A DNA stretch of 42,980 nt from Bacteroidota bacterium (GCA_029262855.1 JAJCYP010000031.1:1-42980); one strand, 5' to 3'; shown: positions 1 to 8,686, numbered from the stretch's first letter. Program-made: numbers and translations. Notes: generated by a model from the sequence alone, not told the origin.

Positions 1-249
1 CAGCTGGATGATCCGATTGGGACGAAGGAATCGATCCGGCGCGACCTCCGGAGGCCCGTATCCGAAATCCGCGAGTGCGTCAGTAAGTCGGGTTGCGTTT
101 TCGGCCGCACGCGAGATGAAGAGGTCAAGGTCATCAGTAAAACGCGGCCGGGCGTGGATCGCAACGGCGTACCCGCCGACCACCAGATACCGAACCTCAT
201 GGGCGTTCAACGATGCGAACAGATCCTCGAAGTCCCTCGACTCGGTCAT
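1..249 (-). CDS. Nucleotidyltransferase-fold protein, partial (3' end outside window)
   Basis: Reading the reverse strand from an ATG at 249 gives an open frame to the window edge (83 residues). Residues about 19-43 carry YLVVGGYAVAIHARPR followed by TDDLDLFI. The GG(Y)AV...H..PR.T.DLD pattern is the core of the nucleotidyltransferase superfamily seen in AbiEii/DUF6036-type proteins; the GG and the DxD would bind nucleotide and metal. The C-terminus is missing because the window stops. The upstream small ORF overlaps its start by 53 bp, so the two are probably translated together. Members with such a small partner often behave as toxin-antitoxin or minimal nucleotidyltransferase modules; that role is inferred from the family and arrangement, not seen here. 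Confidence 0.8.
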   Translation of the reverse strand, partial: MTESRDFEDLFASLNAHEVRYLVVGGYAVAIHARPRFTDDLDLFISRAAENATRLTDALADFGYGPPEVAPDRFLRPNRIIQL

Positions 250-394
250 TCTCGTCTCCGTTCAATTTTTCCCACGAGCGGCGAATGGCCTGAAGGCCGT
301 CGAGCCGCTCTTCAATGGTCTTGCTTGCCCAGAACGCCAAGTCGCGAGACTCCTGATCCGGATCGTTGAGACTGTATTCCTTGATGGTCGGCAT
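197..394 (-). CDS. Small partner protein of the nucleotidyltransferase
   Basis: A 65-residue ORF starting MPTIKEYSLNDPDQ at the ATG at 394. Its central part, ERLDGLQAIRRSW, and its end, VRIVERP, resemble the short proteins commonly found immediately 5' of nucleotidyltransferase genes (pattern: ..W..K..EERL..L..LR......R..RVIE). A longer frame extends upstream to 571, but that part is low-complexity Arg/Ser sequence antisense to the esterase leader, so the start at 394 is preferred. Its 3' end runs 53 bp into the nucleotidyltransferase. It probably acts with it, perhaps as the antitoxin-like member of the pair. No DNA-binding motif is visible. Confidence 0.65.
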   Translation of the reverse strand: MPTIKEYSLNDPDQESRDLAFWASKTIEERLDGLQAIRRSWEKLNGDENDRVEGLRGSVRIVERP

Positions 395-515
395 GGTTCT
401 CGAACGACGGCGGCCCGTCGGTGGTTCGCGCCTACTCTCACCGGAGGACGTCTCTGATCGTTGCATCCGCCCAGCGAGGCGAATACCATTCGGTTCCACC
501 GATTCCCTTATCGCC

Positions 516-2261
516 ATGATGCACCGTCTTGCAGCCCCCCTCCTGACACTACTTCTGGCCGCGGTCGCCATCCTGACCCCAGAGGTGGCCCAGGCTCAAT
601 CGGAGACCGGCCTCACGGTGCAGGTCACCGTCGACTCCTCCGTCCATGAGGCACCGATCGATGGGCGCGTTCTACTGATGTTCGCCAAGAACGACCGCCG
701 GGAGCCCCGATTTCAGGCGGGGGCCGGCGTCTCGGCGATTCAGATCATGGGGAAGGACGTCGATGGGCTACGGGCGGGCCAGCAAGTGACTTTCGACAGT
801 TCGGTCTTCGGCTATCCAATAAAAAGCCTGGATGACCTTCAGCCGGGCCGGTACTACGTGCAGGCCGGTGTGCACCTGTACCAGACCTACAATCTATCGA
901 CGGGTCACACGGTCCAACTCCCTCCTGCCCGGGGCGCTGGACAGAACTGGCGGCGTGAGCCCGGCAATCTCTTCAGCGAGCCCCAATGGATCGAAGTCGA
1001 GGGTGGACCGCAAACGATTGACCTCCTCGTCAACCAGGTGAACCCGGCGATTGAAGAGCCGGAGGACACGGAGTACATCCGCCACGTGCGGATCCGATCC
1101 GAACTCCTGTCCAAGTTCTGGGGCACGGACGTGTACCTCGGCGCACACGTACTCGTGCCCTACGGATTCGATGAGCACCCGGAGGCCCGCTATCCACTCA
1201 TGGTATTTCACGGTCATTGGCCGAGTGATTTCGGCGGGTTTCGGACAGAACCACCCGATGCGGATATGGAGCCGGACTTCAGCGAGCGCTTTCAGCTCGC
1301 CGGCTACAACCGGATTCAGCAGCAGGAGGCCTACGACTTCTACACGCAGTGGGTCAGCGATGACTTTCCGCGCTACCTGGCCATCGAGATCCAACACGAC
1401 AATCCGTACTACGACGACTCCTATGCAGTCAATTCAGCCAGCATCGGGCCGTACGGTAATGCCATCAACTACGAGCTGATCCCGTACATCGAGGAGCAGT
1501 TCCGTGGGATTGGCGAGGGCTGGGCGCGCTTCACCTACGGCGGCTCAACCGGTGGCTGGGAGGCGCTGGCCGTGCAGCTGTTCTACCCTGACTTCTTCAA
1601 CGGTGCGTTCGCAGCCTGCCCCGACCCGGTCGACTTCAGGGAGTTCGTTCAGGTGAATATCTACGAGGACGAGAACGCCTACTACTACCCTGCCGACTTT
1701 CGGATGGTCGAGCGCCCCGGCCATCGCGATTACCTGGGACACATACAGGGCTCAGTGCGAGACTACAACCTCTACGAACTTGCGCTTGGGACCAACGGTC
1801 GAAGCGGAGACCAGTGGGACATCTGGCAGGCTGTCTATTCGCCGATGGGCCCTGACGGCTATCCGATGCCGATCTGGGACAAGCTGACAGGCGAAATCGA
1901 TGGCGATGTGGCCGCCTACTGGCGAGAGCACTTCGACCTGGTACACATCATGCGGCGCGACTGGGCCACGCTGGGCCCCAAGGTGCAGGGCAAGATCCAC
2001 CTGTACGCCGGCGACATGGACAACTACTACCTGAACAACGCCGTGTATCTGGCCGAGGAGTTCCTGGAGAGCACCACGGAGCCCTACTACGGGGGTGTGG
2101 TAGACTACGGCGACCGGGCCGAGCACTGCTGGAATGGCGATCAGGAGAACCCGAATGCCATCAGCCGGCTGCGCTACAACACGCGGTACCTGCCGATCAT
2201 CCTGGATCGCATTGAGAAGACCGCACCTCCCGGCGCCGATGTGACGAGCTGGCGGTATTGA
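516..2261 (+). CDS. Secreted alpha/beta-hydrolase esterase
   Basis: A protein of 581 residues when started at the ATG at 516 (a second ATG follows directly at 519). Upstream in-frame codons back to 366 are Arg-rich and lie over the divergent promoter, so they are excluded. The first about 27 residues form a signal peptide ending AQAQS, implying export. The N-terminal quarter is beta-rich; an esterase (PF00756-like) domain follows. The nucleophile elbow is GGSTGGW with Ser344. A late Asp in YAGDMDNYY and a His in RAEHCWNG are good candidates to complete the triad. The end lies 2 bp before the next gene, indicating one transcript. The substrate is not evident; polyester, feruloyl or phosphate-ester-like substrates are all possible. 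Confidence 0.8.
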   Translation: MMHRLAAPLLTLLLAAVAILTPEVAQAQSETGLTVQVTVDSSVHEAPIDGRVLLMFAKNDRREPRFQAGAGVSAIQIMGKDVDGLRAGQQVTFDSSVFGYPIKSLDDLQPGRYYVQAGVHLYQTYNLSTGHTVQLPPARGAGQNWRREPGNLFSEPQWIEVEGGPQTIDLLVNQVNPAIEEPEDTEYIRHVRIRSELLSKFWGTDVYLGAHVLVPYGFDEHPEARYPLMVFHGHWPSDFGGFRTEPPDADMEPDFSERFQLAGYNRIQQQEAYDFYTQWVSDDFPRYLAIEIQHDNPYYDDSYAVNSASIGPYGNAINYELIPYIEEQFRGIGEGWARFTYGGSTGGWEALAVQLFYPDFFNGAFAACPDPVDFREFVQVNIYEDENAYYYPADFRMVERPGHRDYLGHIQGSVRDYNLYELALGTNGRSGDQWDIWQAVYSPMGPDGYPMPIWDKLTGEIDGDVAAYWREHFDLVHIMRRDWATLGPKVQGKIHLYAGDMDNYYLNNAVYLAEEFLESTTEPYYGGVVDYGDRAEHCWNGDQENPNAISRLRYNTRYLPIILDRIEKTAPPGADVTSWRY

Positions 2262-2263
2262 TA

Positions 2264-3865
2264 ATGCCGATTACGAGAAAACGAGTCAGCTACCTCATCA
2301 TTTGCCTGGCGGTAGTCGTTGTAGCTATCGCCCTCGCACCGAAGCTCATCGGCCTCATTGTGCAGGGACGGACCCAGCCCCAAGGCGAGACCAATCTCCG
2401 CTTCACTGAGGTGGAGACCGACTTCAGCCATCGGTTCGATGCCGACGAGGCCCTGCCGTTCATGGCCCTGGCCGCCCTTGATGTGGACGGCGATGGCATC
2501 GACGAGGTATTTGTCGGTGGCGGCTTCGGGCAGCCTGACGCGCTGTTGAGATACGCGAATGGCGAGTTTGTGACCACTTCCGAAGCAGGGTCCTTCTACA
2601 AGGCATCCGGCGAGGTGTCGTACGGAGCTGGATCCCTCGATCTGGATGGCGATGGCGATGTGGATCTCATCGTCGCGCGCGACACCGGCCTGTATCTGTT
2701 CGAGAATCGCGACGGCTCGTTTGCAGGCAGCATCATCGACTTCCCTCTCGATCCACAATCGATGCCCCTGAGCGTTTCGTTTGGAGACATTAACAAGGAT
2801 GGTTTCGCAGATCTCTTCGTGTCCAACTACATCCGCCCGGAGTTCGTGGAGGGCGAGACCATTTTCAATCAGGAGTACGGCGGGATCAGCAACCTCCTCC
2901 TGAACAACGGTGACAACACCTTCGCGGACATCACGCGCTCTTCGGGACTCTATGTCCAGCACAACACGTTCACAGCTGCCTTCGTAGACCTCGACAATGA
3001 TGGATGGAGCGACCTGATTGTGGCTCATGACACGGGGATGCCCAGGGTCTATCGCAACAACGGTGATCTGACATTCACCGACGTCGAACTCCCCGTGACC
3101 TTCAGCTACCCGATGGGGATTGCCGTCAGCGATTACAACAACGACGGCTTGATGGACATCTACTTCAGCAATGTGGGCAAAACGCTCCCCGACTTTCTGC
3201 TGCGAGGAGACCTTCGAAAGGACCAGACACTGAATAAGGATTACATCCTGCTCCAAAACAATGGGGACTTCCGCTTCACGGATGCGGCCGCAGACCTGAA
3301 CGCGGACAACTACGGATTTGGATGGGGTCTGGTGTCCTTCGACTTCAACAACGACACGCTGGCGGACTATCTCATCACCCAGAATTACATCCGGTTCCCA
3401 AAGGTCGAACTCCTGGAGCTGTATCCGGGCAACCTGCTCCAGCAATACCCCGAAGGCGGATTCAAACCCGTCGAAAAAGTGGCCGGTATCGAGAACAAAC
3501 TGTTCGGGGTGACCACCATCGTGTCTGACTTCAATGAGGACGGATGGCCAGACGCGGTGATCGGCAATCTGAACGGTGACCTTCGGGCGTTCCTCAACGA
3601 CGGAGGCGACAACAACTGGCTCAAGGTTCGCCTGCCGGATGCCCCCTCATCCATCGGCGCCCGCGTTCGCCTCACGACCTCTGACGGCGCCACCTACTTC
3701 AATCAATTCTACACGAGCGAAGGCCTTGGCTCAGATCAGACCTCCGATCTGTTTTTCGGACTCGGGAGCAGCGAGAGCCTGGCGGAGCTGGAAGTGGCCT
3801 ACCAGAACGGCGACACCCTCCGCATTCCGAACCCGGCGATCAACTCCCTGATTCATGCCCGATAG
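2264..3865 (+). CDS. CRTAC1-type FG-GAP/VCBS repeat protein with ASPIC/UnbV C-terminus
   Basis: A protein of 533 residues from the ATG at 2264; a TTG at 2258 overlapping the esterase stop is an alternative. Residues about 8-33 form a hydrophobic N-terminal anchor or uncleaved signal. At least seven calcium-binding beta-propeller blades follow, each with a DxDxDGxxD-like loop, for example DVDGDGIDE, DLDGDGDVD, DINKDGFAD, DLDNDGWSD and DFNEDGWPD. The last about 85 residues (NNWLKVRL ... GARVRL ... LFFGLG) match the ASPIC/UnbV domain typical of CRTAC1-family proteins. It is likely an extracytoplasmic binding or adhesion protein. It sits between the esterase and a membrane protein whose ATG overlaps its stop by 11 bp. 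Confidence 0.85.
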   Translation: MPITRKRVSYLIICLAVVVVAIALAPKLIGLIVQGRTQPQGETNLRFTEVETDFSHRFDADEALPFMALAALDVDGDGIDEVFVGGGFGQPDALLRYANGEFVTTSEAGSFYKASGEVSYGAGSLDLDGDGDVDLIVARDTGLYLFENRDGSFAGSIIDFPLDPQSMPLSVSFGDINKDGFADLFVSNYIRPEFVEGETIFNQEYGGISNLLLNNGDNTFADITRSSGLYVQHNTFTAAFVDLDNDGWSDLIVAHDTGMPRVYRNNGDLTFTDVELPVTFSYPMGIAVSDYNNDGLMDIYFSNVGKTLPDFLLRGDLRKDQTLNKDYILLQNNGDFRFTDAAADLNADNYGFGWGLVSFDFNNDTLADYLITQNYIRFPKVELLELYPGNLLQQYPEGGFKPVEKVAGIENKLFGVTTIVSDFNEDGWPDAVIGNLNGDLRAFLNDGGDNNWLKVRLPDAPSSIGARVRLTTSDGATYFNQFYTSEGLGSDQTSDLFFGLGSSESLAELEVAYQNGDTLRIPNPAINSLIHAR

Positions 3866-4550
3866 CACCGTCTACAATAGACTGCTCTGGACCGGACTCG
3901 CAGGCCTCGCTGCGGCTCTTCTGGTCGGAATCGGGGAGTTCACGTTCCAGTTTTCAACCTCCGGGGGCTACGAAGAAGCGGGCTACCGGTATTTCGCCGA
4001 TGTCTCCGTTGGGCGACTCACTTTCGGGCATTTCCTGAGTACGCTCGCCGCGCCCCTGTACGTGGTCGGGTATTGGCACCTCGGGCAGATGTTTGTTCAG
4101 GGCGGCAGCAAGCGGTCCGGCTGGGCCATCACCCTGGTCGGCGCCTATGCCTTTGTGGTGGGAAACGCCTGGCTGGGCGGACGGGTCTTTTTGGCGTTGA
4201 CGGCACACCAGATCGCGGCTGCATCGGACCCCGGAGTAGTTGGCCAACTCAACACCCTGCTGTCGGATTTTGGAGCGCATAACGAGCCGCTGGTGAACGC
4301 CCTCCGAATAGCGATGGCCGTTGTTTCCATCATCTGGGTCAAGCAAATAGTCTCCGGCCACTCACTCTACCCGAAATGGGCCGCCATCTTTAGTCCCGCC
4401 CTCTTGCTGGCGGCAATCTTCGCGTCCTACTTCCTGATTCCAGCGGTCGGTGTCTGGCTGCTGCCGGCCGCGATGAACCTGGTCCATTTTGTGGTATTCG
4501 GGATCTCCCTGTATGCACTGACCCAGACTCGGCGGAATCAGGGTGGATAG
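3855..4550 (+). CDS. Multi-pass membrane protein (DUF6796-like)
   Basis: A protein of 231 residues, mostly hydrophobic, with about six predicted membrane spans (roughly 11-30, 56-76, 90-110, 145-163, 174-193 and 196-218). The N-terminal pattern (GIGEFTFQF, then RLTFGHFLSTLAAPLYVVGYWH) resembles a Bacteroidota membrane family that I recall as DUF6796; this assignment is from memory. It has no enzymatic motif. The ATG at 3855 overlaps the upstream stop by 11 bp, and the downstream GTG at 4543 overlaps its own stop, so the four plus-strand genes look translationally coupled. Function unknown. Confidence 0.65.
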   Translation: MPDSTVYNRLLWTGLAGLAAALLVGIGEFTFQFSTSGGYEEAGYRYFADVSVGRLTFGHFLSTLAAPLYVVGYWHLGQMFVQGGSKRSGWAITLVGAYAFVVGNAWLGGRVFLALTAHQIAAASDPGVVGQLNTLLSDFGAHNEPLVNALRIAMAVVSIIWVKQIVSGHSLYPKWAAIFSPALLLAAIFASYFLIPAVGVWLLPAAMNLVHFVVFGISLYALTQTRRNQGG

Positions 4551-5001
4551 GACCCGAAGCATCTCACTTGCGCTTCGCGTCCTGCTCTTCGCACTCATGG
4601 GTTTGGGCTGGATCGGTGGGCTTCTGGTGTCCATCGACACCATCACCGGCGCCGACGCCTGTCCAGAGATAGGCTTCGTTCCGGCCTGCTACGTCGTGCT
4701 GCTCGGCTACTCTCTGATGTTGGTTTCGGCTGCCCTCCCGCGCTGGCGGTGGGGCAAGTGGCTGTTCGTTTCAGGAGCAACACCGGTCGCGCTACTGGCT
4801 GTCTTTGGGTCGGTCTCGGAGCTGCTCGTTGGCGAAACCTGTCCTCGTTCGGAATCCGGCGTGCCGCTTTGCTATGTCTCGCTCGCGCTGGTGGCCGTGA
4901 TTGTGGCGCTCTACTGGCGATGCTCTCGGAAGTCAAGCTTCTCAAACGCGCGACTTTTCCAGGGCGTGAACCCACCATTCCGGTCATGGGTGAGGAGGTA
5001 G
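4543..5001 (+). CDS. Four-span membrane protein with duplicated CP...PxCY motif
   Basis: A protein of 152 residues starting at a GTG that overlaps the upstream stop by 8 bp. Four hydrophobic spans are visible (about 10-31, 48-65, 73-92 and 108-125). Between spans 1-2 and 3-4 lie related loops, ACPEIGFVPACYV (Cys40, Cys49) and TCPRSESGVPLCYV (Cys100, Cys110), suggesting an internal duplication. Both loops would lie on the same face, probably periplasmic, so they could form disulfides or bind a metal or haem. This is inferred; I do not recognise a characterised family. The last 30 residues are basic and overlap the 3' end of convergent apbE by 91 bp, so the native C-terminus may be shorter. Confidence 0.55.
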   Translation: MDRTRSISLALRVLLFALMGLGWIGGLLVSIDTITGADACPEIGFVPACYVVLLGYSLMLVSAALPRWRWGKWLFVSGATPVALLAVFGSVSELLVGETCPRSESGVPLCYVSLALVAVIVALYWRCSRKSSFSNARLFQGVNPPFRSWVRR

Positions 5002-5975
5002 ACCGCCCAACCTTCGCGATTGGCAAGCTCCAGCGCATCCTCGGGCGATAGAACGCCAAGCGCCGTGGCCAGCGCGTCTGCCTCGGCTGCCGTTGGACGG
5101 ATTACGGACACGGAGGCCGTGCGACGAGCCACCGGCTCGCCCGAACGCGGGTCGAACGTATGGCTGATAATCTGTCCGTCGACCTTCCGGAAACTGCGAT
5201 AGTCACCCGAGGTCGCGAGCGCTCCCCCGGCAGCGGACGGCTTGAGGACGGCGTGGAGATGCCGGGCGTCGCGCAGGGGCTCTTCAATTGCGAGGGTCCA
5301 GGGTGCGCCCTTCCCTTTCTCGCCACGAACGCGGATCTCGCCGCCCACTTCGACCATGTAGTTGGTGACCCCCAGACGCTCGAGCGCCTCGGCCACCTTG
5401 TCCACTCCGTATCCCTTGGCGATGCCCCCGAAATCAAGCTCCACGTCCGGGATGCGCTTGGTCATGGTCATCGACTTCCGGTCAAACTCTATCAGCTCGA
5501 TGCCGACGCGGTTCCGAATGGCCGACAGTTCCTCTTCACCAGGCCTCTCTTCCGAGGCGTTTGAGCCAAACCCGAAGGCGCCAATGAGCGGGCGCACGGT
5601 AGGGTCAAACGCTCCGGCGGTTTTCGAGTTGATCTCGATGGCGAGACCCAGAACTTCGGCGAAGGCTTCCGAGAGCGCATGGGGCACACCCGCTTCGGCG
5701 CGATTCAGTCTGCTGATCTCGCTGTCAGGCTCCCAGGTCGACATCGACTTGACGACGTCGTCAAGGGCTGCCCGAACCGCGGAGGCTGCCAGTTCGTCGG
5801 CGTTTGGGCCTGGAGAGGTGTACTTCACCGAGAAGGTGGTGCCCATCGTCAGGCCTGCGATCGAGGTGACATCCGGCGCCGCCTCTGGCGTCAGGCGCCA
5901 CCACCCGATAGCGATTATGGCAAGGACGAGGGCTACAATCGCGGCTCGTCGGTATTGGGTCGAGGAGGTTTCCAT
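4911..5975 (-). CDS. apbE: FAD:protein FMN transferase
   Basis: A protein of 354 residues. A membrane-anchoring hydrophobic stretch (about 11-28) precedes the ApbE domain, so the enzyme acts outside the inner membrane. It transfers FMN from FAD to Thr/Ser of target redox proteins with Mg2+. Diagnostic segments are MGTTFSVKY (44-52), the conserved DFGGIAKGYGVDK (181-193), the GDYR motif (257-260), SHTFDPRSG (271-279) and the metal-binding AEADALATA region (297-305). It is the last gene of a leftward cluster behind two small haem-copper-oxidase-like membrane proteins and the nar genes, suggesting it flavinylates an electron-transfer protein. No obvious target (RnfG/NqrC/NosR-like) lies within the window. 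Confidence 0.93.
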   Translation of the reverse strand: METSSTQYRRAAIVALVLAIIAIGWWRLTPEAAPDVTSIAGLTMGTTFSVKYTSPGPNADELAASAVRAALDDVVKSMSTWEPDSEISRLNRAEAGVPHALSEAFAEVLGLAIEINSKTAGAFDPTVRPLIGAFGFGSNASEERPGEEELSAIRNRVGIELIEFDRKSMTMTKRIPDVELDFGGIAKGYGVDKVAEALERLGVTNYMVEVGGEIRVRGEKGKGAPWTLAIEEPLRDARHLHAVLKPSAAGGALATSGDYRSFRKVDGQIISHTFDPRSGEPVARRTASVSVIRPTAAEADALATALGVLSPEDALELANREGWAVYLLTHDRNGGFTPWKSRAFEKLDFREHRQ

Positions 5976-6005
5976 GTAGTCAACTGTCGGTGTCGTCGCG
6001 TTTGG

Positions 6006-6404
6006 CTAGCCGCGAAAGCTTCTGATCCTGGGCCAGATGCTCCTCGCAAATGCCACCAGGGCCACTGCCTGTAGCACACGGGCCAGGAGAGAAATCTCAC
6101 CCGGCCACCCCGCCAGCGGCACGAGCCCTACCGTCCAGAGCCCTGCGTTCAGCAAGAGGCCCGCTACCCAGGGCAAGCGGGTCGGCATTCGCTCCGGAGT
6201 CCGGGGCAGAATCCACCAGGCCACCCCAAAGGCCAGTTGAATCACGAAGCCAAACAGCAGGATTTCAACATGCAGCGGTCGCAGTATCCAGATCCATGCT
6301 GGCACTGCCACCCCCTTCCCGACGAGCAGGACTGCGCCAAGGGTCGCCCCGAGCGCAAGATGCACCAGCGACAGTCTGACCAGCCACACGGAAACCCTGG
6401 GCAT
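6006..6404 (-). CDS. Half-size haem-copper-oxidase-like membrane protein (copy 2)
   Basis: A protein of 132 residues with four predicted membrane spans, started at the ATG at 6404 (MPRVSVWLV). The longer frame to 6662 overlaps the preceding gene and is rejected. The second span, LHVEILLFGFVIQLAFGVAW, followed by WILPR, has the H...L..G......FG....LP pattern of short proteins usually annotated as cbb3/NorB subunit I-like. It is paralogous to the adjacent 6407-6814 gene (same length, same span layout, same motif) and starts 2 bp after its stop. A haem- or NO-related role is inferred from family resemblance and the nitrate-respiration context. It lacks the full set of His ligands of a catalytic oxidase. 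Confidence 0.65.
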   Translation of the reverse strand: MPRVSVWLVRLSLVHLALGATLGAVLLVGKGVAVPAWIWILRPLHVEILLFGFVIQLAFGVAWWILPRTPERMPTRLPWVAGLLLNAGLWTVGLVPLAGWPGEISLLARVLQAVALVAFARSIWPRIRSFRG

Positions 6405-6406
6405 GG

Positions 6407-6814
6407 CTACTTCACCTTTACCCGCGGCCACAGGTGAACGACGAATGCCAAGCACCCCGCCCACTGGAGAAAGGCCGAGAGTATTACAGCCCAGGCGAAC
6501 CCGGCGTCCGCCGCAAACGGCTCGGACGCCAGTCTGAGCAGTAGCCCGGAATTGAGCATCGCGTACCCCGCCCAGGCCAACGGGACGCTGCCGTGGGGAC
6601 GTTCGCGGGAATACCGGGGAAAAAGCCAGTGGGCTACGCCGAAGATCAACTGCGACAACCACCCCACCACGAGAAGGTGTACCTGTGAGGGCGCCGCCGT
6701 TGCCAGCTCAGGAAACGTGTGGAGGCCCGGCGGGGTCAGGAGCATCCCGATCATCAGCGCCACCACCAGGTAACCCAGTGCGGTCTTGATTATGATCCGC
6801 GATAGTGTGGGCAT
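6407..6814 (-). CDS. Half-size haem-copper-oxidase-like membrane protein (copy 1)
   Basis: A protein of 135 residues with four membrane spans. The diagnostic stretch is VHLLVVGWLSQLIFGVAHW followed by LFPRYS, the same H..V.G......FG...W.[LI].PR pattern as its neighbour at 6006-6404. The pair therefore looks like a tandem duplication of a half-module of cytochrome-oxidase/NO-reductase subunit I. It begins 5 bp after the M2 peptidase stop and ends 2 bp before its paralogue, so peptidase, both membrane proteins and apbE probably form one transcript. Haem binding is possible through the His in the second span; this is an inference. Confidence 0.65.
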   Translation of the reverse strand: MPTLSRIIIKTALGYLVVALMIGMLLTPPGLHTFPELATAAPSQVHLLVVGWLSQLIFGVAHWLFPRYSRERPHGSVPLAWAGYAMLNSGLLLRLASEPFAADAGFAWAVILSAFLQWAGCLAFVVHLWPRVKVK

Positions 6815-6819
6815 GCCGA

Positions 6820-8616
6820 CTATTCGGCCGGCGGTTCGGGCAGGGTGTAGGTCCTCCCCGCATTCTCCTCCTGCAGGTACTCCAACAGAGGCTCGAAGTA
6901 GGCCACCATCGGCTCGGCGCTCAGTCCGCCTCCCGTCGAAGCTTGGAGAAGCTCTCGCCAGTCCACCGTGGCACCCGGCGAGAGTATGCTCCGCAGGAAA
7001 TCGCCGACCGCTTCAGAGCCGTAGTAGTTGGTCTCGTGCGGATCCTGACCGAGGATATTTCGGGCGATGTGATCGTGGATCTGGAACAGGATCAGCTGAC
7101 TGATGGCGTAGTCGTAGTATTGAGCGGCATCGTTGATGACGTGTGTCTTGGTGGCCGCGTCTGCCGAGTCGTCGGGTCTCGGCCCCGGCGGCGCTATCCC
7201 CTGGTACGCGGCCGCGTACTCCCACCAGCGATCGTTGAATTCGTCGGCCGACAGCCCGCCCGCATAGAGATCCCGCTCGAAGCGCATCATCGTCCCGGTA
7301 CTGAACGGAATGAAGACCACGTAATTGAGTGCTTCCTTCAGCAACGACTGAACGCCCGCCGGCGCAACGTCTTCGGGAAGGAGTCCCACCTCCTGCAGGA
7401 ATGGCTGCTGTAACGCCGCGAGTCCGAGCAGGCTGCCCACGGCCTCATGGAACCCGCGATTGGCTCCCCCGCGCAGGAGAATCGGCACATCCGGGTTCGT
7501 GTAGGACATGTAGTAGTAGATGTGTCCCAGCTCGTGGTGGCTGGTCTCATACCAGCCCGCGTTGTTCTCCACGCTCATCAGGGACCGGACATCCTGCTCA
7601 AGGTCCATGTGCCAGGCTGACGCGTGGTTATTCTTGCGATACGGTGCGTCAGGTGGGGCGGGATAGAGACTGGACCGATCGTAGAAACTCTGGGGAAGCT
7701 CCGGAAAGCCCATAGACACGTAGAAGCGCTCCGACTGCCGCACCACGTCTTCGGCCGTCCAGTCCGCCAGGCCGGCGTCGATGTCGGCGCCTTCCACCGT
7801 GACCAGCGAACCCCAGTCCTGACCCCACCTATTGGGGAGCCAGTGGGCGGGCAGCAGATCTGGCACCTCAGCTGCCCCGTAGCGCTCGGCCAGATGGTAC
7901 CGGGCCCAGGTGTGGATCTCGCGATAGAGCGGATAGAGCTCTCGGGCCACCTGCGCCATGAGTGCCGACATCTCGGCCTCAGTCATCCCGTAGTCAGAGA
8001 CCTGATAGGTGAAGTAGTCGTCGTATCCCAGTGCTTGGACCGTCTCGTTCCGGAGATCCCGGACATCCGCCAGGCCATCCTTCAGGACAGCGCCCACGGC
8101 CTTGCTTGCCTCCCAAGCGGCCAGGCGTTCCGGCAGCCGGTCGGACTCCCGCAGGATGCCATCTATCTCGTTCGGGGTCACCGAAGTCCCATCGATCTGG
8201 AAATCGAATCCAAAAAGGCGCTCGGTCAGTTCAGTCTCCAGGGCGATGCGCTCCTTCACGATCTCCGGGACGGTCTGAGGATTGTTGGCGGCCGCATAGA
8301 GAACGGCCTCGAACTGACGGACCTGCAGTGGATCCAGTTCATCCGAGCGATCCAACCACGAACGCGCGGCCTCGATGTTGGCTTCGCTTCCCGTGAACGC
8401 GGCATAGGCTTCGTTGGCCCGGTTGGCCTCCCAGGAGGCAAGCGTATCGCCTTCGGCAATGCGGGTATTCAACGTCCACTCGGCCTCGGCGGCGGCGTAC
8501 GAGAGCTCCTGGTATCGAGCGGAATAGGCGTCCAAGAACTCCTGCGCCCCGGGCGATTCGTCCGATTGGCCGCAGCCGGTCAGAAGGATGAGAACGACGG
8601 CAAGGATGCGGCGCAT
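6820..8616 (-). CDS. M2-family peptidyl-dipeptidase (ACE-like) lipoprotein
   Basis: A protein of 598 residues, the usual size of single-domain bacterial angiotensin-converting-enzyme homologues. It starts with a lipoprotein signal (MRRILAVVLILLTGC, lipobox Cys15), so it is probably tethered in the periplasm. The zinc site is HELGH (His361, Glu362, His365), with the third ligand Glu391 in FHEAVGSLLGL. Other M2 hallmarks are NNHASAWHMDL (about 329-339), WYETSHHELGHIYYY and the C-terminal FQIHDHIARNIL. It removes C-terminal dipeptides from peptides. It lies 105 bp downstream of the hemerythrin gene, so it may be in the nar transcript or have its own promoter. Confidence 0.92.
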   Translation of the reverse strand: MRRILAVVLILLTGCGQSDESPGAQEFLDAYSARYQELSYAAAEAEWTLNTRIAEGDTLASWEANRANEAYAAFTGSEANIEAARSWLDRSDELDPLQVRQFEAVLYAAANNPQTVPEIVKERIALETELTERLFGFDFQIDGTSVTPNEIDGILRESDRLPERLAAWEASKAVGAVLKDGLADVRDLRNETVQALGYDDYFTYQVSDYGMTEAEMSALMAQVARELYPLYREIHTWARYHLAERYGAAEVPDLLPAHWLPNRWGQDWGSLVTVEGADIDAGLADWTAEDVVRQSERFYVSMGFPELPQSFYDRSSLYPAPPDAPYRKNNHASAWHMDLEQDVRSLMSVENNAGWYETSHHELGHIYYYMSYTNPDVPILLRGGANRGFHEAVGSLLGLAALQQPFLQEVGLLPEDVAPAGVQSLLKEALNYVVFIPFSTGTMMRFERDLYAGGLSADEFNDRWWEYAAAYQGIAPPGPRPDDSADAATKTHVINDAAQYYDYAISQLILFQIHDHIARNILGQDPHETNYYGSEAVGDFLRSILSPGATVDWRELLQASTGGGLSAEPMVAYFEPLLEYLQEENAGRTYTLPEPPAE

Positions 8617-8662
8617 GGTCCAGTACGGCTTGGTGGAGCCGATAATGTGGGACTTGGTTCGG

Positions 8663-8686
8663 TTCGCCGAGTGAAGGCCGGGCGAA
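8663..8686 (-). terminator. Possible hairpin between hemerythrin and M2 peptidase genes
   Basis: An inverted repeat TTCGCC...GGCGAA (6-bp arms, 12-nt loop) in the 105-bp gap after the hemerythrin stop. It could end or attenuate the nar transcript. No T-run follows, so the call is weak. Confidence 0.22.

Noticed and set aside
2174-3445. 423-codon minus-strand open frame
   Set aside because: Antisense to the VCBS repeat gene, whose calcium-loop motifs are clear on the plus strand.
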